A stretch of 35,693 bases of DNA from Pseudomonadales bacterium (GCA_028281005.1 JANQKS010000024.1:1-35693), one strand, 5' to 3'; numbered from the stretch's first letter, positions 8,889-17,599 are shown. Notes: a model not told the origin generated them from the sequence alone. Numbers and translations: made by a program.

Positions 8889-9246
8889 AAGCGTCAGTCT
8901 CACCAAGCTTGAAGGTCAGCGTGCTCTGCAGATCTCTTGCGGGTTGCTTCACCCCGTCTCGAACCGGGGGATTAAAGCGCCAACTACGGACCGCCTGCAA
9001 AGCAGCTTCATCAAACACACCGGCCGGTTCACTGCGGATCACTTCCGCAGCCACCACTTCCCCGGCGACGTTAACGTCGTAACGCACGGTTACTGCGCCT
9101 TCAATACCCTGCTCCAAGGCTTGCGCTGGATACACTTGACCGGCGCCGGTGATAAGTTGCAAAGGCCGATTGTTGGCCGCACAAGCGCTCAGCAGCGCAG
9201 CACAGGCAGCGAGCAGCAGAACTGTCCGTAGCCCCGGTTTAAACAT
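8875..9246 (-). CDS. TonB C-terminal-domain lipoprotein
   Basis: A short lipoprotein. A signal sequence with lipobox LLSAC directs it to the envelope, and the rest is a TonB-like C-terminal domain: YPAQALEQGIEGAVTVRYDVNVAGEV, then ALQAVRSWRFNPPVRDG. It lacks the N-terminal membrane helix and proline-rich spacer of a true TonB, so it is not a normal energy transducer; related short proteins are widespread and mostly uncharacterised. Two adjacent ATGs (9249 and 9246) are equivalent starts. The upstream codons of the longer frame overlap the dioxygenase and add no plausible sequence. The start overlaps the dioxygenase stop by 8-11 bases. Confidence 0.85.
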   Translation of the reverse strand: MFKPGLRTVLLLAACAALLSACAANNRPLQLITGAGQVYPAQALEQGIEGAVTVRYDVNVAGEVVAAEVIRSEPAGVFDEAALQAVRSWRFNPPVRDGVKQPARDLQSTLTFKLGETDAYDNY

Positions 9247-10057
9247 CATCTGCACCATTATCTGCACCATCGCTAACGACCAAAAACTGCCCCTGGGGAT
9301 TCGCAGCCGGCTGCACACTGCCATCTCTCGCATGCACCACGGCCCCGTCTGCTGCGTACTGCAGGATGTAAGCTTTGCGCACCTGTTTCGTCAGATTGGG
9401 GCCCGTGCGATGCGGTGTCAGGCTGGAAAAGATCGCAATGGATCCTGCTTTAAGCGGCAGCGCCATGGCCTGTGGCTGCTCACCCTCCAAACACGCAAAA
9501 CCCAAATCCGTCCAACGGTGGCGCAAGGTACCGTGAAGGTGTAGACCCGGCGTGATCCAAGGGCAGCCATTGGCTTCAGTGGCGTCGGTAAGTGCTACCC
9601 AGCAGGTTAAATACTGTTGCGGCGCAACATAGTTATAACCGTTATCCTGATGCCAAGGAAACTCCTCGGCGGTACCGGGACGCTTGTAGACCAATTGATC
9701 CCAGTACAAACGCACCTGCGGGCCAATGAGATCTCGACACAACTGTACAAACACCGGATGTCGGGCAAATGTATTCGCCACCGGGCTAGCCATCACCACA
9801 TGCGCACGAAACACAATTTCGTCCGCTCGCGCGATGCCGGGCTGATCCGCAGATTGATGCTGCAAGGCGTCGTTGGCCGCCGCCTCCATTGGGTCAAGCG
9901 CCGCGGTTAGGGCCGCCACTTCATCTGCGGTGAAGGCATCCTGCAGAATAAAGCCGCCCTGCTCACGATAGGCTGTTGCTTGGCTTTCGGAGATAAACCC
10001 GTAGGGCCCTGCAGGCTGTTGCCAGCTGAAGTTGGTATTGAGCGGGTGACGTTGCAT
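9239..10057 (-). CDS. Phytanoyl-CoA dioxygenase (PhyH) family protein
   Basis: An Fe(II)/2-oxoglutarate-dependent oxygenase of the PhyH family. The facial triad is visible: H136 and D138 in WHQDNGYNYV and a distal His in LTPHRTGPN near residue 216, with downstream Arg available for 2-oxoglutarate. The 272-residue length is normal. PhyH members hydroxylate very varied substrates, so the specific reaction is open. It is the first gene of a three-gene minus-strand run with the TonB-domain lipoprotein and the ferric-reductase-like protein, joined by overlaps. The last residues include a short DGADNGADD repeat. Confidence 0.88.
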   Translation of the reverse strand: MQRHPLNTNFSWQQPAGPYGFISESQATAYREQGGFILQDAFTADEVAALTAALDPMEAAANDALQHQSADQPGIARADEIVFRAHVVMASPVANTFARHPVFVQLCRDLIGPQVRLYWDQLVYKRPGTAEEFPWHQDNGYNYVAPQQYLTCWVALTDATEANGCPWITPGLHLHGTLRHRWTDLGFACLEGEQPQAMALPLKAGSIAIFSSLTPHRTGPNLTKQVRKAYILQYAADGAVVHARDGSVQPAANPQGQFLVVSDGADNGADDV

Positions 10058-10225
10058 GGCTGCCTGCCAACTTGAGGTACGCAGTTAAGAGGCCCACCTT
10101 TTTACCTCACCGGCAGGGCTAAGAACAGCGCTAAACAGCACCGATGTCGTCTACTGGATGCCACGTATAGCAAAGCGAGCCGTACAAGCACACAATGCGC
10201 TCCGCTATAGACAAAGAACCAAAAT

Positions 10226-10465
10226 ATGGCAGCCGAACCAGAACCCAACCTCAACCCGCGGCCCGACAAACCCGAAGATGAACATCTCACCTTTCTACAG
10301 ATGTTAGGCAGTACGGTGTCTGCCGCCCTTGGCGTGCAGTCCAGCGCCAATCGCAAACGTGATTTCAGCAAAGGCAAAGCTATTCATTTTATTTTGTTCG
10401 GCGTGGCGTTCACCGCTGTGTTTGTGTTGGCAGTGATTGGCGTGGTGAACCTGGTGTTGCCCTAA
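10226..10465 (+). CDS. DUF2970 family small membrane protein
   Basis: A 79-residue protein with an acidic, Pro-rich N-terminus, then TFLQMLGSTVSAALGVQSSANRKRDFSKG, and a single C-terminal transmembrane helix (HFILFGVAFTAVFVLAVIGVVNLVL). This order is the hallmark of the DUF2970 family of proteobacteria, whose function is unknown. It is divergent from the PhyH gene and convergent with the sugar-kinase operon. Its stop is 14 bases from the kinase stop. Confidence 0.85.
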   Translation: MAAEPEPNLNPRPDKPEDEHLTFLQMLGSTVSAALGVQSSANRKRDFSKGKAIHFILFGVAFTAVFVLAVIGVVNLVLP

Positions 10466-10479
10466 GCGCCGCGCCGTTT

Positions 10480-11526
10480 TTATGCGAGGATATCTGCCGC
10501 CGCCTCACGCATGTGGGGTTCGACGCCTAAGAAGCTTTCGAACAACGCAAACTGCTGCTCCGCGCGCTGCAAGTTTTCGCCCCGATGTTCAACCCGAAAG
10601 TAATGATCACCTTGCAGATGGTCGGTCAGAAAACGCACCGCAAGCATCAGCGTGACGTAGCCCGGGGCCGCAACACAAGCTTGTGCTGTGCAAGCCGGCT
10701 GCTCGGCTGCAAATCCGCGCAGGGCCGCGGCGAAGTAATCGACGTCTACGGCGCCGTGCGAAGAACAAATCGAGCGGATTAAATCACCAAAATCCCACGC
10801 CCAATGCCCCGTCATGGCGGTGTCGAAATCGATGATGGCCACCACTTGCGAGCCGCTGCTTTGCGGCGCGCTACTTGAATGCACGCTGTCAAACAGGAGA
10901 TTGTTGATTTTGCAATCGCCATGGATAACTGCATTGCGCTCACCGAGGAGCAGCGCCAGGGAGCGATGGTGATCGATCAAACGGCGCAGATTAGCCGGTG
11001 CATCTTTCTTCACGTCTTTTTTCGCATCTTTTTTCGCGTCTTTCGCAGTGTCGACCGCCACGTCATACGCCTGCAGATAATGGGACAGTTGCAGAAACCC
11101 CGGAATTGGCGCTTGCAAAGGTGCGCCCGGCAACTGCGCTAAACAGCGCTGGAACGCACCAAAAGCAGCCCCCGCAGCGTGCGCCTGAGCGGTGTTTTGC
11201 AATGGGTCAATCACCACCGTGTTGGATACATATTCCCATACCCGCCAATATTGCCCGTCGATCCACTTCCCCACTGCACCAACCCGGTTCGGCACTAATC
11301 GTGGCACCACGTAGCGTTGCTGTTGGCGCCACTGCTGCAGCAAACGCTCAGTCTGCGCCATCAGCAATTCAGGCTGCTTAAACACCTCATGGTTAACCCG
11401 CTGCAGAACAAAGTGGCCGGAGTCGGCACGCACCTCATAGGTGTCGTGTATATGCCCGGCGCCAAGGGGTGCAACCTGCGGTGCGTCGAACCAGTGACTG
11501 GCTGCCTGCTCAGCGTCGGCGCTCAT
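10480..11526 (-). CDS. Aminoglycoside-phosphotransferase-fold kinase, NahK-like N-acetylhexosamine kinase
   Basis: The protein of about 348 residues resembles Bifidobacterium N-acetylhexosamine 1-kinase (NahK) along its length as I recall that sequence. Shared features are GAGHIHDTYEV and FVLQRVN near the start, AGAAFGAFQ, the catalytic loop H202-G-D204 with N209, IIDFDTAMTGHWAWDFGDLIRS, and a C-terminal RFLTDHLQGDHYFRV. NahK phosphorylates GlcNAc or GalNAc at C1 with ATP. The upstream partner is a hexosaminidase, which supplies exactly that substrate class. The start is the ATG at 11526 inside the hexosaminidase end (17-base overlap); a longer frame only reads antisense to family sequence. 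An odd Lys/Asp-rich repeat (KKDAKKDVKKDA) sits between the two lobes. Confidence 0.82.
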   Translation of the reverse strand: MSADAEQAASHWFDAPQVAPLGAGHIHDTYEVRADSGHFVLQRVNHEVFKQPELLMAQTERLLQQWRQQQRYVVPRLVPNRVGAVGKWIDGQYWRVWEYVSNTVVIDPLQNTAQAHAAGAAFGAFQRCLAQLPGAPLQAPIPGFLQLSHYLQAYDVAVDTAKDAKKDAKKDVKKDAPANLRRLIDHHRSLALLLGERNAVIHGDCKINNLLFDSVHSSSAPQSSGSQVVAIIDFDTAMTGHWAWDFGDLIRSICSSHGAVDVDYFAAALRGFAAEQPACTAQACVAAPGYVTLMLAVRFLTDHLQGDHYFRVEHRGENLQRAEQQFALFESFLGVEPHMREAAADILA

Positions 11527-13519
11527 CAGCCATCCACACTTCCAGCCAACGGAGCAACCATGGCACCGCCGCCACCATGTACTCACCCTGCGGACGATAC
11601 ATGGCCAGCAATTCCTGCCGCCAAGTTTCCAGCTGTGCCGGCGAATGCGCAGCAATACCCTGGTTCAGCACTGTAACCATCCACTCGCCCAACTGTTTTA
11701 GGGTATGCGCTGCGGCCTGGGCATCTCGGGGCCAGGTGTCGGGTTGGATGGCTCGCCACTCTTCACACAAGTTGCGCACCTCGGCGCCTTCCAGCTGCAG
11801 CAGGCGCCGTGCAGTCAGACTTTCCGGCGAGATGTAGTCGACCACGCGATTCAGTGGCGTATGTACCTGGTATGGACGCGCCTGGGGCATTTCTTCGCCA
11901 GCGATACGCGCCTCCAGCGCCTGGGCGCCCAACAAGCGTGCGTACCATTTCACCGGTTCCAGATACTCCGCCGCCGCTATTTGCGTCGTGCTGAGACCTA
12001 AAGCCGCCAGCTGCGCGCGCTGGCGGGCCAAGATGTGCAGACCCGGCAACGTCAGCACCTGCTCGAGCCGATGATAAAACTGATCTATGTCGGTCACGTC
12101 AGCCGCAGACCAAAGCCGTTCCGCTACCGCGGGTAACCGGGAAAACAGGCGCACCTCCAGGGTGTCGGCGTCCACTAATTCTGACCACAGGCAAGCTTCG
12201 CCCCCCAGCACAGCGGCCTGACGCGGTCCGGGGCCCAAGTTAACCGCATCCTTACGCCATTGATCCGTCCAGGCCAGCCCTTGCGCCACATGCGCGAGTT
12301 CAGTCTCTTTACGCATAGCGTCTTCTGCTGCCAGCCATACCGTTTGTTCGGCTTCGGCGTCGAAGCCATAGTGCAATCCGGCGGAGTAAAACAGGTCTAG
12401 GTAATAAGGCGCCGAAACAATACAGTCGCGCCCGGCGACCAAGGCCCGATCCCGGGTGGTGGCGCCGCGCCAGTTCTGTACCAGCAGTTCCGGCATATCC
12501 GAGTGCAGCACTTCATCCCAAGCCACCACCTTCTTGCCCTGTGCCTGCAGCACCGCGCACAGGCGCTGATTGAAGTGGGTTTGCAAAGCCCGCACATCGG
12601 CCAACTTATGCTGCTGCATATATTCCTGCACAGTGGTGGCTGTTGACCACCACGCCGGATGGACTTCATCACCACCAATGTGAATGTAATCATCGGCAAA
12701 AATGTCGGCCACTTCCGCAAACAACACCGCTAACGCGTCATACACCGCATCGTCCGTCGGGTTTAAACACGCTTGGTGCACACCAAACTTCTCCGTCGGC
12801 GATACCTCCGCCAGCCCCCATTGCGGATATGCCACCAGCCAGCTATGCACATGCCCGGGTACATCCACCTCCGGCACCACACGCACGCCAAGGCGCGCAG
12901 CGTGGTCCATCAACTCCCGCAATTCAGCGGCGCTATAACTCTGTGCGCTGGCCAGTTTTGGGAAGTGCCGACTCTGTAAGCGAAAGCCCTGATCATCGGT
13001 GAGGTGCAAATGCAGCACGTTGAGTTTCAGGTGCGCTAAACCTTCCACCACGCGGTGCAGCAACGGCATCGGCATAAAGTGCCGCGCCACATCAATCAAC
13101 ACCCCGCGCCAGGCAAACCGCGGATGGTCGATAATCTCGCCAGCCACGGGTAACCCCCCGCACGTAACCATTTGCCATAGGCTGGTAACACCATGCAGGG
13201 CACCCCAGGTCGAGGCCGCCTGCAATGCCACACCCTCGGGCGCAATCTGCAACCGGTAAGATTCGTTGAGGCCAAGCTGGGGATAGCCGCTGTCGATGTC
13301 ATCTACCGCCACGGTTAACGGGCGCCCAATTCCCTCCGGCAGCAGTTCTAGCAGGCGCTGTTCAACCCGCGCGTCTTTCTTTCCTTGCCACACCCCTTGC
13401 CACACCGTGGCAGCCGACGTGTTTGAAGTTTTGGGTGTAACTGGTGAAGAGACAGTCGCTGCTTGTGGGTAGGGGAGCAGCGGCACAGACTGCACCCGGG
13501 GTGGGGGGCTGTCGCTCAC
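11510..13519 (-). CDS. GH20 beta-N-acetylhexosaminidase (cytoplasmic)
   Basis: Glycoside hydrolase family 20 enzymes remove terminal GlcNAc or GalNAc using substrate-assisted catalysis. A GH20 N-terminal domain (about residues 35-130) is followed by the barrel, with FAWRGVLIDVARHFMP, LNVLHLHLTDDQGFRLQ, VVPEVDVPGHVHSW and the catalytic Asp-Glu pair D284-E285 in IHIGGDEV. A helical C-terminal region follows. The 669-residue protein has no signal peptide, so it should act inside the cell on imported oligosaccharides or glycoconjugates. The start is GTG at 13519, overlapping the PhyH stop as GTGA. Its own end overlaps the kinase gene, so three genes form one coupled operon. Confidence 0.93.
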   Translation of the reverse strand: MSDSPPPRVQSVPLLPYPQAATVSSPVTPKTSNTSAATVWQGVWQGKKDARVEQRLLELLPEGIGRPLTVAVDDIDSGYPQLGLNESYRLQIAPEGVALQAASTWGALHGVTSLWQMVTCGGLPVAGEIIDHPRFAWRGVLIDVARHFMPMPLLHRVVEGLAHLKLNVLHLHLTDDQGFRLQSRHFPKLASAQSYSAAELRELMDHAARLGVRVVPEVDVPGHVHSWLVAYPQWGLAEVSPTEKFGVHQACLNPTDDAVYDALAVLFAEVADIFADDYIHIGGDEVHPAWWSTATTVQEYMQQHKLADVRALQTHFNQRLCAVLQAQGKKVVAWDEVLHSDMPELLVQNWRGATTRDRALVAGRDCIVSAPYYLDLFYSAGLHYGFDAEAEQTVWLAAEDAMRKETELAHVAQGLAWTDQWRKDAVNLGPGPRQAAVLGGEACLWSELVDADTLEVRLFSRLPAVAERLWSAADVTDIDQFYHRLEQVLTLPGLHILARQRAQLAALGLSTTQIAAAEYLEPVKWYARLLGAQALEARIAGEEMPQARPYQVHTPLNRVVDYISPESLTARRLLQLEGAEVRNLCEEWRAIQPDTWPRDAQAAAHTLKQLGEWMVTVLNQGIAAHSPAQLETWRQELLAMYRPQGEYMVAAVPWLLRWLEVWMADERRR

Positions 13520-14388
13520 AGCTTGGGGAACGCCGCGTCACGAAACGGCGCGCCATCCGCAGCTGCTCGCAATCGGGTAAGCGGGTGCACGTCGGCACCC
13601 TGCAGGCTCGCCGTTTCCACCGGTTTGCGCCCGGGCCGTTGCGCAACCACCGCATCCTCGCCAAAAAAACGCAGAGACAAAGTACGCCGTTGTTGATCTG
13701 CATCGGTTTGGCCGCCGCCATGTAATACAGCCGGATGGAAAATCACCACATCACCGGGTTGGGTGGCATAAGACACCACCGACCAATCAGCCCGCTGCGC
13801 TTCGATGTCCGGCAACCGCGGCAACGTGCCATCACCGTATAAAGGGGCGGTGTCATCGGCGGGATCAAAACGCGAGCCGTCGTACAGCGTACCCAGATGC
13901 GAACCAGGTACATACTCCAGCGCGTGGGTTGGCGGCACGGGGTCAAACGAAATCCACATTACCGCCAGATCCTGCCCTGAGACCGGCAAATAAGGTGTGT
14001 CTTGATGCCACGGGGTACGACGCGTGTGGCCGCCGCTCTTCTTAAACACCTGTTCGTACATGAACCACACGTCGGGTTTCTGCCAGATGCCGGCAATCAG
14101 ATGTTTGATTTCGGGGCAGGCCAGTATCTCTTGATAAGCGGCAAATGCTGCTGGGTTGGCCAAGTCCTGATAAAACTCGCCGTCACCCTTTGCCGGTAAG
14201 CGACTGGCGCCCGGGCCAGGGTGACTAAGGCTCCATTCATAAGCTGCCCGCGCCCGAGCCAGCGCATTGGCCGACAGCGCCTGTGGGACATACACCACCC
14301 CATCAGTTTTATATCGTCGGGCCAGCGTAGCCAGGTCTATCTGCGCAAGGCCTGAAGGTGAGATGTTTTTGTCTGCAATGTCTGTCAT
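13516..14388 (-). CDS. Phytanoyl-CoA dioxygenase (PhyH) family protein, first gene of hexosamine operon
   Basis: A second PhyH-family Fe(II)/2-oxoglutarate oxygenase, clearly different from the one at 9.2-10.1 kb. The iron triad is H128 and D130 in WHQDTPYLP, and H223 in AVLHGGGQT. A PGSHLGTLYDGSRF segment and a C-terminal SLRFFGEDA strand also fit the family. I use the ATG at 14388 (MTDIADKN); the longer frame adds 23 residues without family character. It overlaps the hexosaminidase by 4 bases and so is its likely functional partner. The target (sugar, lipid or amino-acid moiety) is unknown. Confidence 0.88.
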   Translation of the reverse strand: MTDIADKNISPSGLAQIDLATLARRYKTDGVVYVPQALSANALARARAAYEWSLSHPGPGASRLPAKGDGEFYQDLANPAAFAAYQEILACPEIKHLIAGIWQKPDVWFMYEQVFKKSGGHTRRTPWHQDTPYLPVSGQDLAVMWISFDPVPPTHALEYVPGSHLGTLYDGSRFDPADDTAPLYGDGTLPRLPDIEAQRADWSVVSYATQPGDVVIFHPAVLHGGGQTDADQQRRTLSLRFFGEDAVVAQRPGRKPVETASLQGADVHPLTRLRAAADGAPFRDAAFPKL

Positions 14389-14511
14389 AGATTCGGTGTC
14401 GCCGGAAAGATGCGGTGTCGTAAGGAAAGTAGACCACGCGCTTGGCTTCCCCCGCATGGTTGGCTAGATTGCACATGATACGCTGATTAAAAATCTATTT
14501 GGGGAGGGACA

Positions 14512-15714
14512 ATGACAGCACCGTTAGCAGGCATCAAAGTACTCGAGGTCGCCAGTTGGTTGGCGGCGCCCAGCTGCGCCGCTTTGATGGCGGACATGGG
14601 GGCGGAAGTCACCAAAGTAGAACCGCTTGGCGGTGACACTTACCGCCGCATGTACGCTGCCATGTTGGGTGATGACTTTGTACATCCGTGTTATCAGTTT
14701 GATAACCGCGGCAAACGCGGTGTGTGTATCAACTTGGAGGACCCGCAGGGACCCCAACTGGTGCGAAAACTGGCGGAAGACGCGGACATTTTCATCACCA
14801 ATCTGACTTGGCCGCGTTTGCAACGATATGGCCTCACGGATGCGGACATACATGCGGTGCAGCCGCGTATGGTTTACGGCGTGTTGTCCGGCTACGGCAC
14901 CGAAGGTCCGGACAGTGAGCGCCAAGCGTTCGACCAGACCGCGTTTTGGGCCCGCTCGGGGGCGATGTCTATATTCGGCGACCGTAACGATGGGCCGCTG
15001 CTGTCGCGCGGCGGCTACGGCGACCGTACCACCGCGCTGAATATGTTGTCGGCCCTGCTCGCTGCGTTACGCGTGCAGGAACAAACCGGCGAAGGCCAAT
15101 ATGTCGAGGTGACCCTGCAACGCACCGGTATCTGGGCGCTGGCCAGCGATGTGTGTACGGCGTTGTACGACCGCTTGCAGCCGGACAAAACCAGTCAAGT
15201 AGCGCCGCCGAACCCAATCTGGAATTACTATCGCACAGCCGACGAGCGCTGGTTGGCGTTGGTGATGCCCATGGCAACGCCATACTGGCCAAAGTTCTGT
15301 GACATGTTGGACCGCACGGATTGGCGCGACAACGAAGAGTTGCAGAGCCTCACCGGTTTGATGGAAAACGGCGGGCCGTTGGTGGCTGAGATTGCTGCGA
15401 TCTTCGCCAGCCAAGACCTCGACCACTGGCGGCGGCAGCTGGACGCCGCTGGCTTAATCTGGGAACCCGTGGCGGAGCTGCCGGAAGTGGTGGAAGACCC
15501 CGCCCTACGTGAGCGGGGGGCATTCTCCATCGTGGTGCACGAACAAGCCGGCGCCATGGAAATTGTTTCGGCGCCGTTTCACATCCGTGGCGCCGATGTG
15601 GAAGTGCGCGGGCCGGCACCGGACGCAGGCCAACACACACGCGAAGTCTTCGCCACGGCGGGTCTGTCTGACGCCCAGCTTGAGGCCTTGATTGAGCAGG
15701 GTGTATTGGGTTAA
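14512..15714 (+). CDS. CaiB/BaiF-type (family III) CoA-transferase
   Basis: Family III CoA-transferases move CoA between carboxylic acids through an aspartyl-CoA intermediate. The 400-residue protein begins LAGIKVLEVASWLAAPSCAALMADMGAEVTKVEP, then has NRGKRGVCINLEDPQG, and GYGTEGPDSERQAFDQTAFWARSG, whose Asp lies in the expected region of the nucleophile. A C-terminal domain with PAPDAGQHTREVF follows, all typical. A GGGGAGGGA ribosome site sits just before the ATG. It is divergent from the PhyH-hexosaminidase operon and followed after 44 bases by an amidohydrolase, suggesting joint use on one carboxylate-containing substrate, which I cannot name. Confidence 0.92.
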   Translation: MTAPLAGIKVLEVASWLAAPSCAALMADMGAEVTKVEPLGGDTYRRMYAAMLGDDFVHPCYQFDNRGKRGVCINLEDPQGPQLVRKLAEDADIFITNLTWPRLQRYGLTDADIHAVQPRMVYGVLSGYGTEGPDSERQAFDQTAFWARSGAMSIFGDRNDGPLLSRGGYGDRTTALNMLSALLAALRVQEQTGEGQYVEVTLQRTGIWALASDVCTALYDRLQPDKTSQVAPPNPIWNYYRTADERWLALVMPMATPYWPKFCDMLDRTDWRDNEELQSLTGLMENGGPLVAEIAAIFASQDLDHWRRQLDAAGLIWEPVAELPEVVEDPALRERGAFSIVVHEQAGAMEIVSAPFHIRGADVEVRGPAPDAGQHTREVFATAGLSDAQLEALIEQGVLG

Positions 15715-15758
15715 AAATCTAGTAAGTAAAGACTAGCAAGTAAAGAAAGGTGGGAACT

Positions 15759-17477
15759 ATGTACGATCTGATTATTCGCGGCGGCACCATCGTTGATGGC
15801 TCCGGCGCAGCCAAATTTACCGGTGATATCGCCATACAAGGCAACAAGATAGCCGCGGTTGGCGAAATTGATGCGCCGGCCAAACAGGACATTGACGCCG
15901 CCGGCATGCTGGTTACACCAGGCTGGGTCGATGTGCACACCCACTACGACGGCCAGGCCACTTGGGATCCTATTTTGGCACCCTCCAGCTGGCATGGGGT
16001 CACCACCGTGGTAATGGGCAACTGCGGTGTCGGTTTTGCACCAGTACGCCCAGAACACCACAACTACCTCATTGAACTGATGGAAGGTGTGGAAGACATC
16101 CCCGGCGCAGCCCTGGCGGAAGGCATCAACTGGGAGTGGGAATCTTTCCCCGAGTATCTTGATGCATTGGAGAAACAACAGCGTACCATCGACGTGGCCA
16201 CCCAAGTCCCCCACGGGGCGGTACGCGCCTACGTCATGGGTGAACGCTGCAACACCCAGGACGACTTGCCCACAGACGATGAACTGGCACAAATGCAGGC
16301 GCTGGTACGGGAAGGTATTGAAGCCGGCGCGCTGGGGTTTTCCTCCTCGCGAACCTGGTTACACAAAGACAAACACGGCATCCACGTGCCCGGTACCTTT
16401 GCCGGTAGCGACGAAATGCTGGCGCTGGGCTTGTCGATGAAAGGGTTGCAGCACGGCATTTTCGAGATGGTTTCAGATCACCTGGGTGATGACGATGAAT
16501 GGGCTTGGATACAGCAGTTTGCCGCCGAGACCGGACGGCCCATCACCTTAGTGGCCACCTCAGCCGCGGCGTTCGAAGGCAACAAGATGTACAACATCGC
16601 TGAAGCCGCGCGGGAACAAGGCATTGAAGTGCGACCGCAAATCGCCGGCCGGCCCACCGGGGTGCTGCACGGCTTACAATCAAACTTCCACGTGTTTGCG
16701 TTAACACCAACGTTTGCCAAAGACATTGCCGACTTACCGCTTGCGGCCATGGTGCAAGCGTTGTCGGATCCGGCCACCAAGGCGCAAATTCTCAGTGAAG
16801 TGGACGGTGAGCAGCGTATGGCCATTACCGGTTCGTTAAACGACCTCATGTGGCAAGTGTTCCCACTCGGCGATACACCCAACTATGAACCCGACCGCGA
16901 GCACAGCATCGCCGGCATCGCCGCCGCTGAACAACGTGATCCGTTTGAGGTGATGTACGACCTGTTGCTGTCGAACGACGGCACGGAGCTGTTCTACCAA
17001 CCGCTTGGCGGCTACCAAGGCTACAATTTCGACGGCTTCAAAACGTCTATGAGCCATCCGAACATCTTGTTTGGCCTATCAGACGGCGGCGCCCACTGCG
17101 GCATCATCGCCGATGCCGGTATGCCCAGCTTCATCCTCACCCATTGGGCGCGAGACCGACGCAAAGGGGAGCAGTTTGACCTGGAGTTTCTGGTGCGCAA
17201 GCTGAGCCGCGACACCGCCGAAGCGTACGGCCTAACTGATCGCGGTTTGTTGCAACCCGGCTACCTGGCGGACATCAACATCATCGATTTTGAAGCCCTG
17301 ACGCTGCACCGGCCGGAAGCGATCCACGATTTACCTACCGGCGGCAAACGCTTGGTGCAGAAAGTAGACGGCTACCGCTGCATCATTAAGAGCGGGGAAC
17401 CGATATTTAGAGACAATCAGCATACCGGCGCCTTACCCGGCAAATTGGTCCGCGGCGGGCAGCAAAACGCAGCCTAA
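15759..17477 (+). CDS. D-aminoacylase / N-acyl-D-amino-acid deacylase family amidohydrolase
   Basis: A metal-dependent amidohydrolase-superfamily enzyme of about 572 residues. It opens YDLIIRGGTIVDGSGAAKFTGDIAI and GWVDVHTHYDGQATWDP (HxH metal ligands), followed by VVMGNCGVGFAP, GALGFSSSRTWLHK, and a late FGLSDGGAHCGIIAD (metal-binding Asp region). This set is characteristic of the D-aminoacylase branch. The ATG at 15759 follows AAAGGTGG; a GTG three codons earlier lies in that ribosome site and is unlikely. A 14-bp near-perfect tandem duplication (15719-15732 and 15733-15746) lies directly upstream. Likely co-expressed with the CoA-transferase. Confidence 0.92.
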   Translation: MYDLIIRGGTIVDGSGAAKFTGDIAIQGNKIAAVGEIDAPAKQDIDAAGMLVTPGWVDVHTHYDGQATWDPILAPSSWHGVTTVVMGNCGVGFAPVRPEHHNYLIELMEGVEDIPGAALAEGINWEWESFPEYLDALEKQQRTIDVATQVPHGAVRAYVMGERCNTQDDLPTDDELAQMQALVREGIEAGALGFSSSRTWLHKDKHGIHVPGTFAGSDEMLALGLSMKGLQHGIFEMVSDHLGDDDEWAWIQQFAAETGRPITLVATSAAAFEGNKMYNIAEAAREQGIEVRPQIAGRPTGVLHGLQSNFHVFALTPTFAKDIADLPLAAMVQALSDPATKAQILSEVDGEQRMAITGSLNDLMWQVFPLGDTPNYEPDREHSIAGIAAAEQRDPFEVMYDLLLSNDGTELFYQPLGGYQGYNFDGFKTSMSHPNILFGLSDGGAHCGIIADAGMPSFILTHWARDRRKGEQFDLEFLVRKLSRDTAEAYGLTDRGLLQPGYLADINIIDFEALTLHRPEAIHDLPTGGKRLVQKVDGYRCIIKSGEPIFRDNQHTGALPGKLVRGGQQNAA

Positions 17478-17508
17478 GCCGTGCCTGGCGGTGACAGAAT
17501 CGACATTT

Positions 17509-17570
17509 GGGAACTTTCGTAGCATCTTTGGATGATATTGGGAACTTTTCACACGGCGTTCACGACTATA
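17509..17570 (+). promoter_or_regulatory. Tandem sigma-E-like -35 boxes
   Basis: The nine-base word GGGAACTTT occurs at 17509-17517 and again at 17540-17548, 31 bases apart. GGAACTT is the -35 consensus of RpoE-type ECF sigma factors. About 16 bases after the second copy there is GACTATAAG, a loose -10. The boxes precede a small exported protein, a class often under envelope-stress control. The -10 match is poor and the assignment is an inference. Confidence 0.4.
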
Positions 17571-17599
17571 AGACCACCATCTTTTTTTCGGAACCCAGT

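Noticed and set aside
8888-9249. The TonB-domain protein as a true TonB energy transducer.
   Set aside because: It has a lipobox in place of an anchoring helix, lacks a proline-rich spacer, and no ExbB/ExbD genes are nearby.
9239-17477. A secondary-metabolite gene cluster (several oxygenases, CoA-transferase, amidohydrolase).
   Set aside because: No core synthase (NRPS, PKS, terpene or RiPP precursor), no resistance gene and no exporter is present; the genes fall into separate operons.
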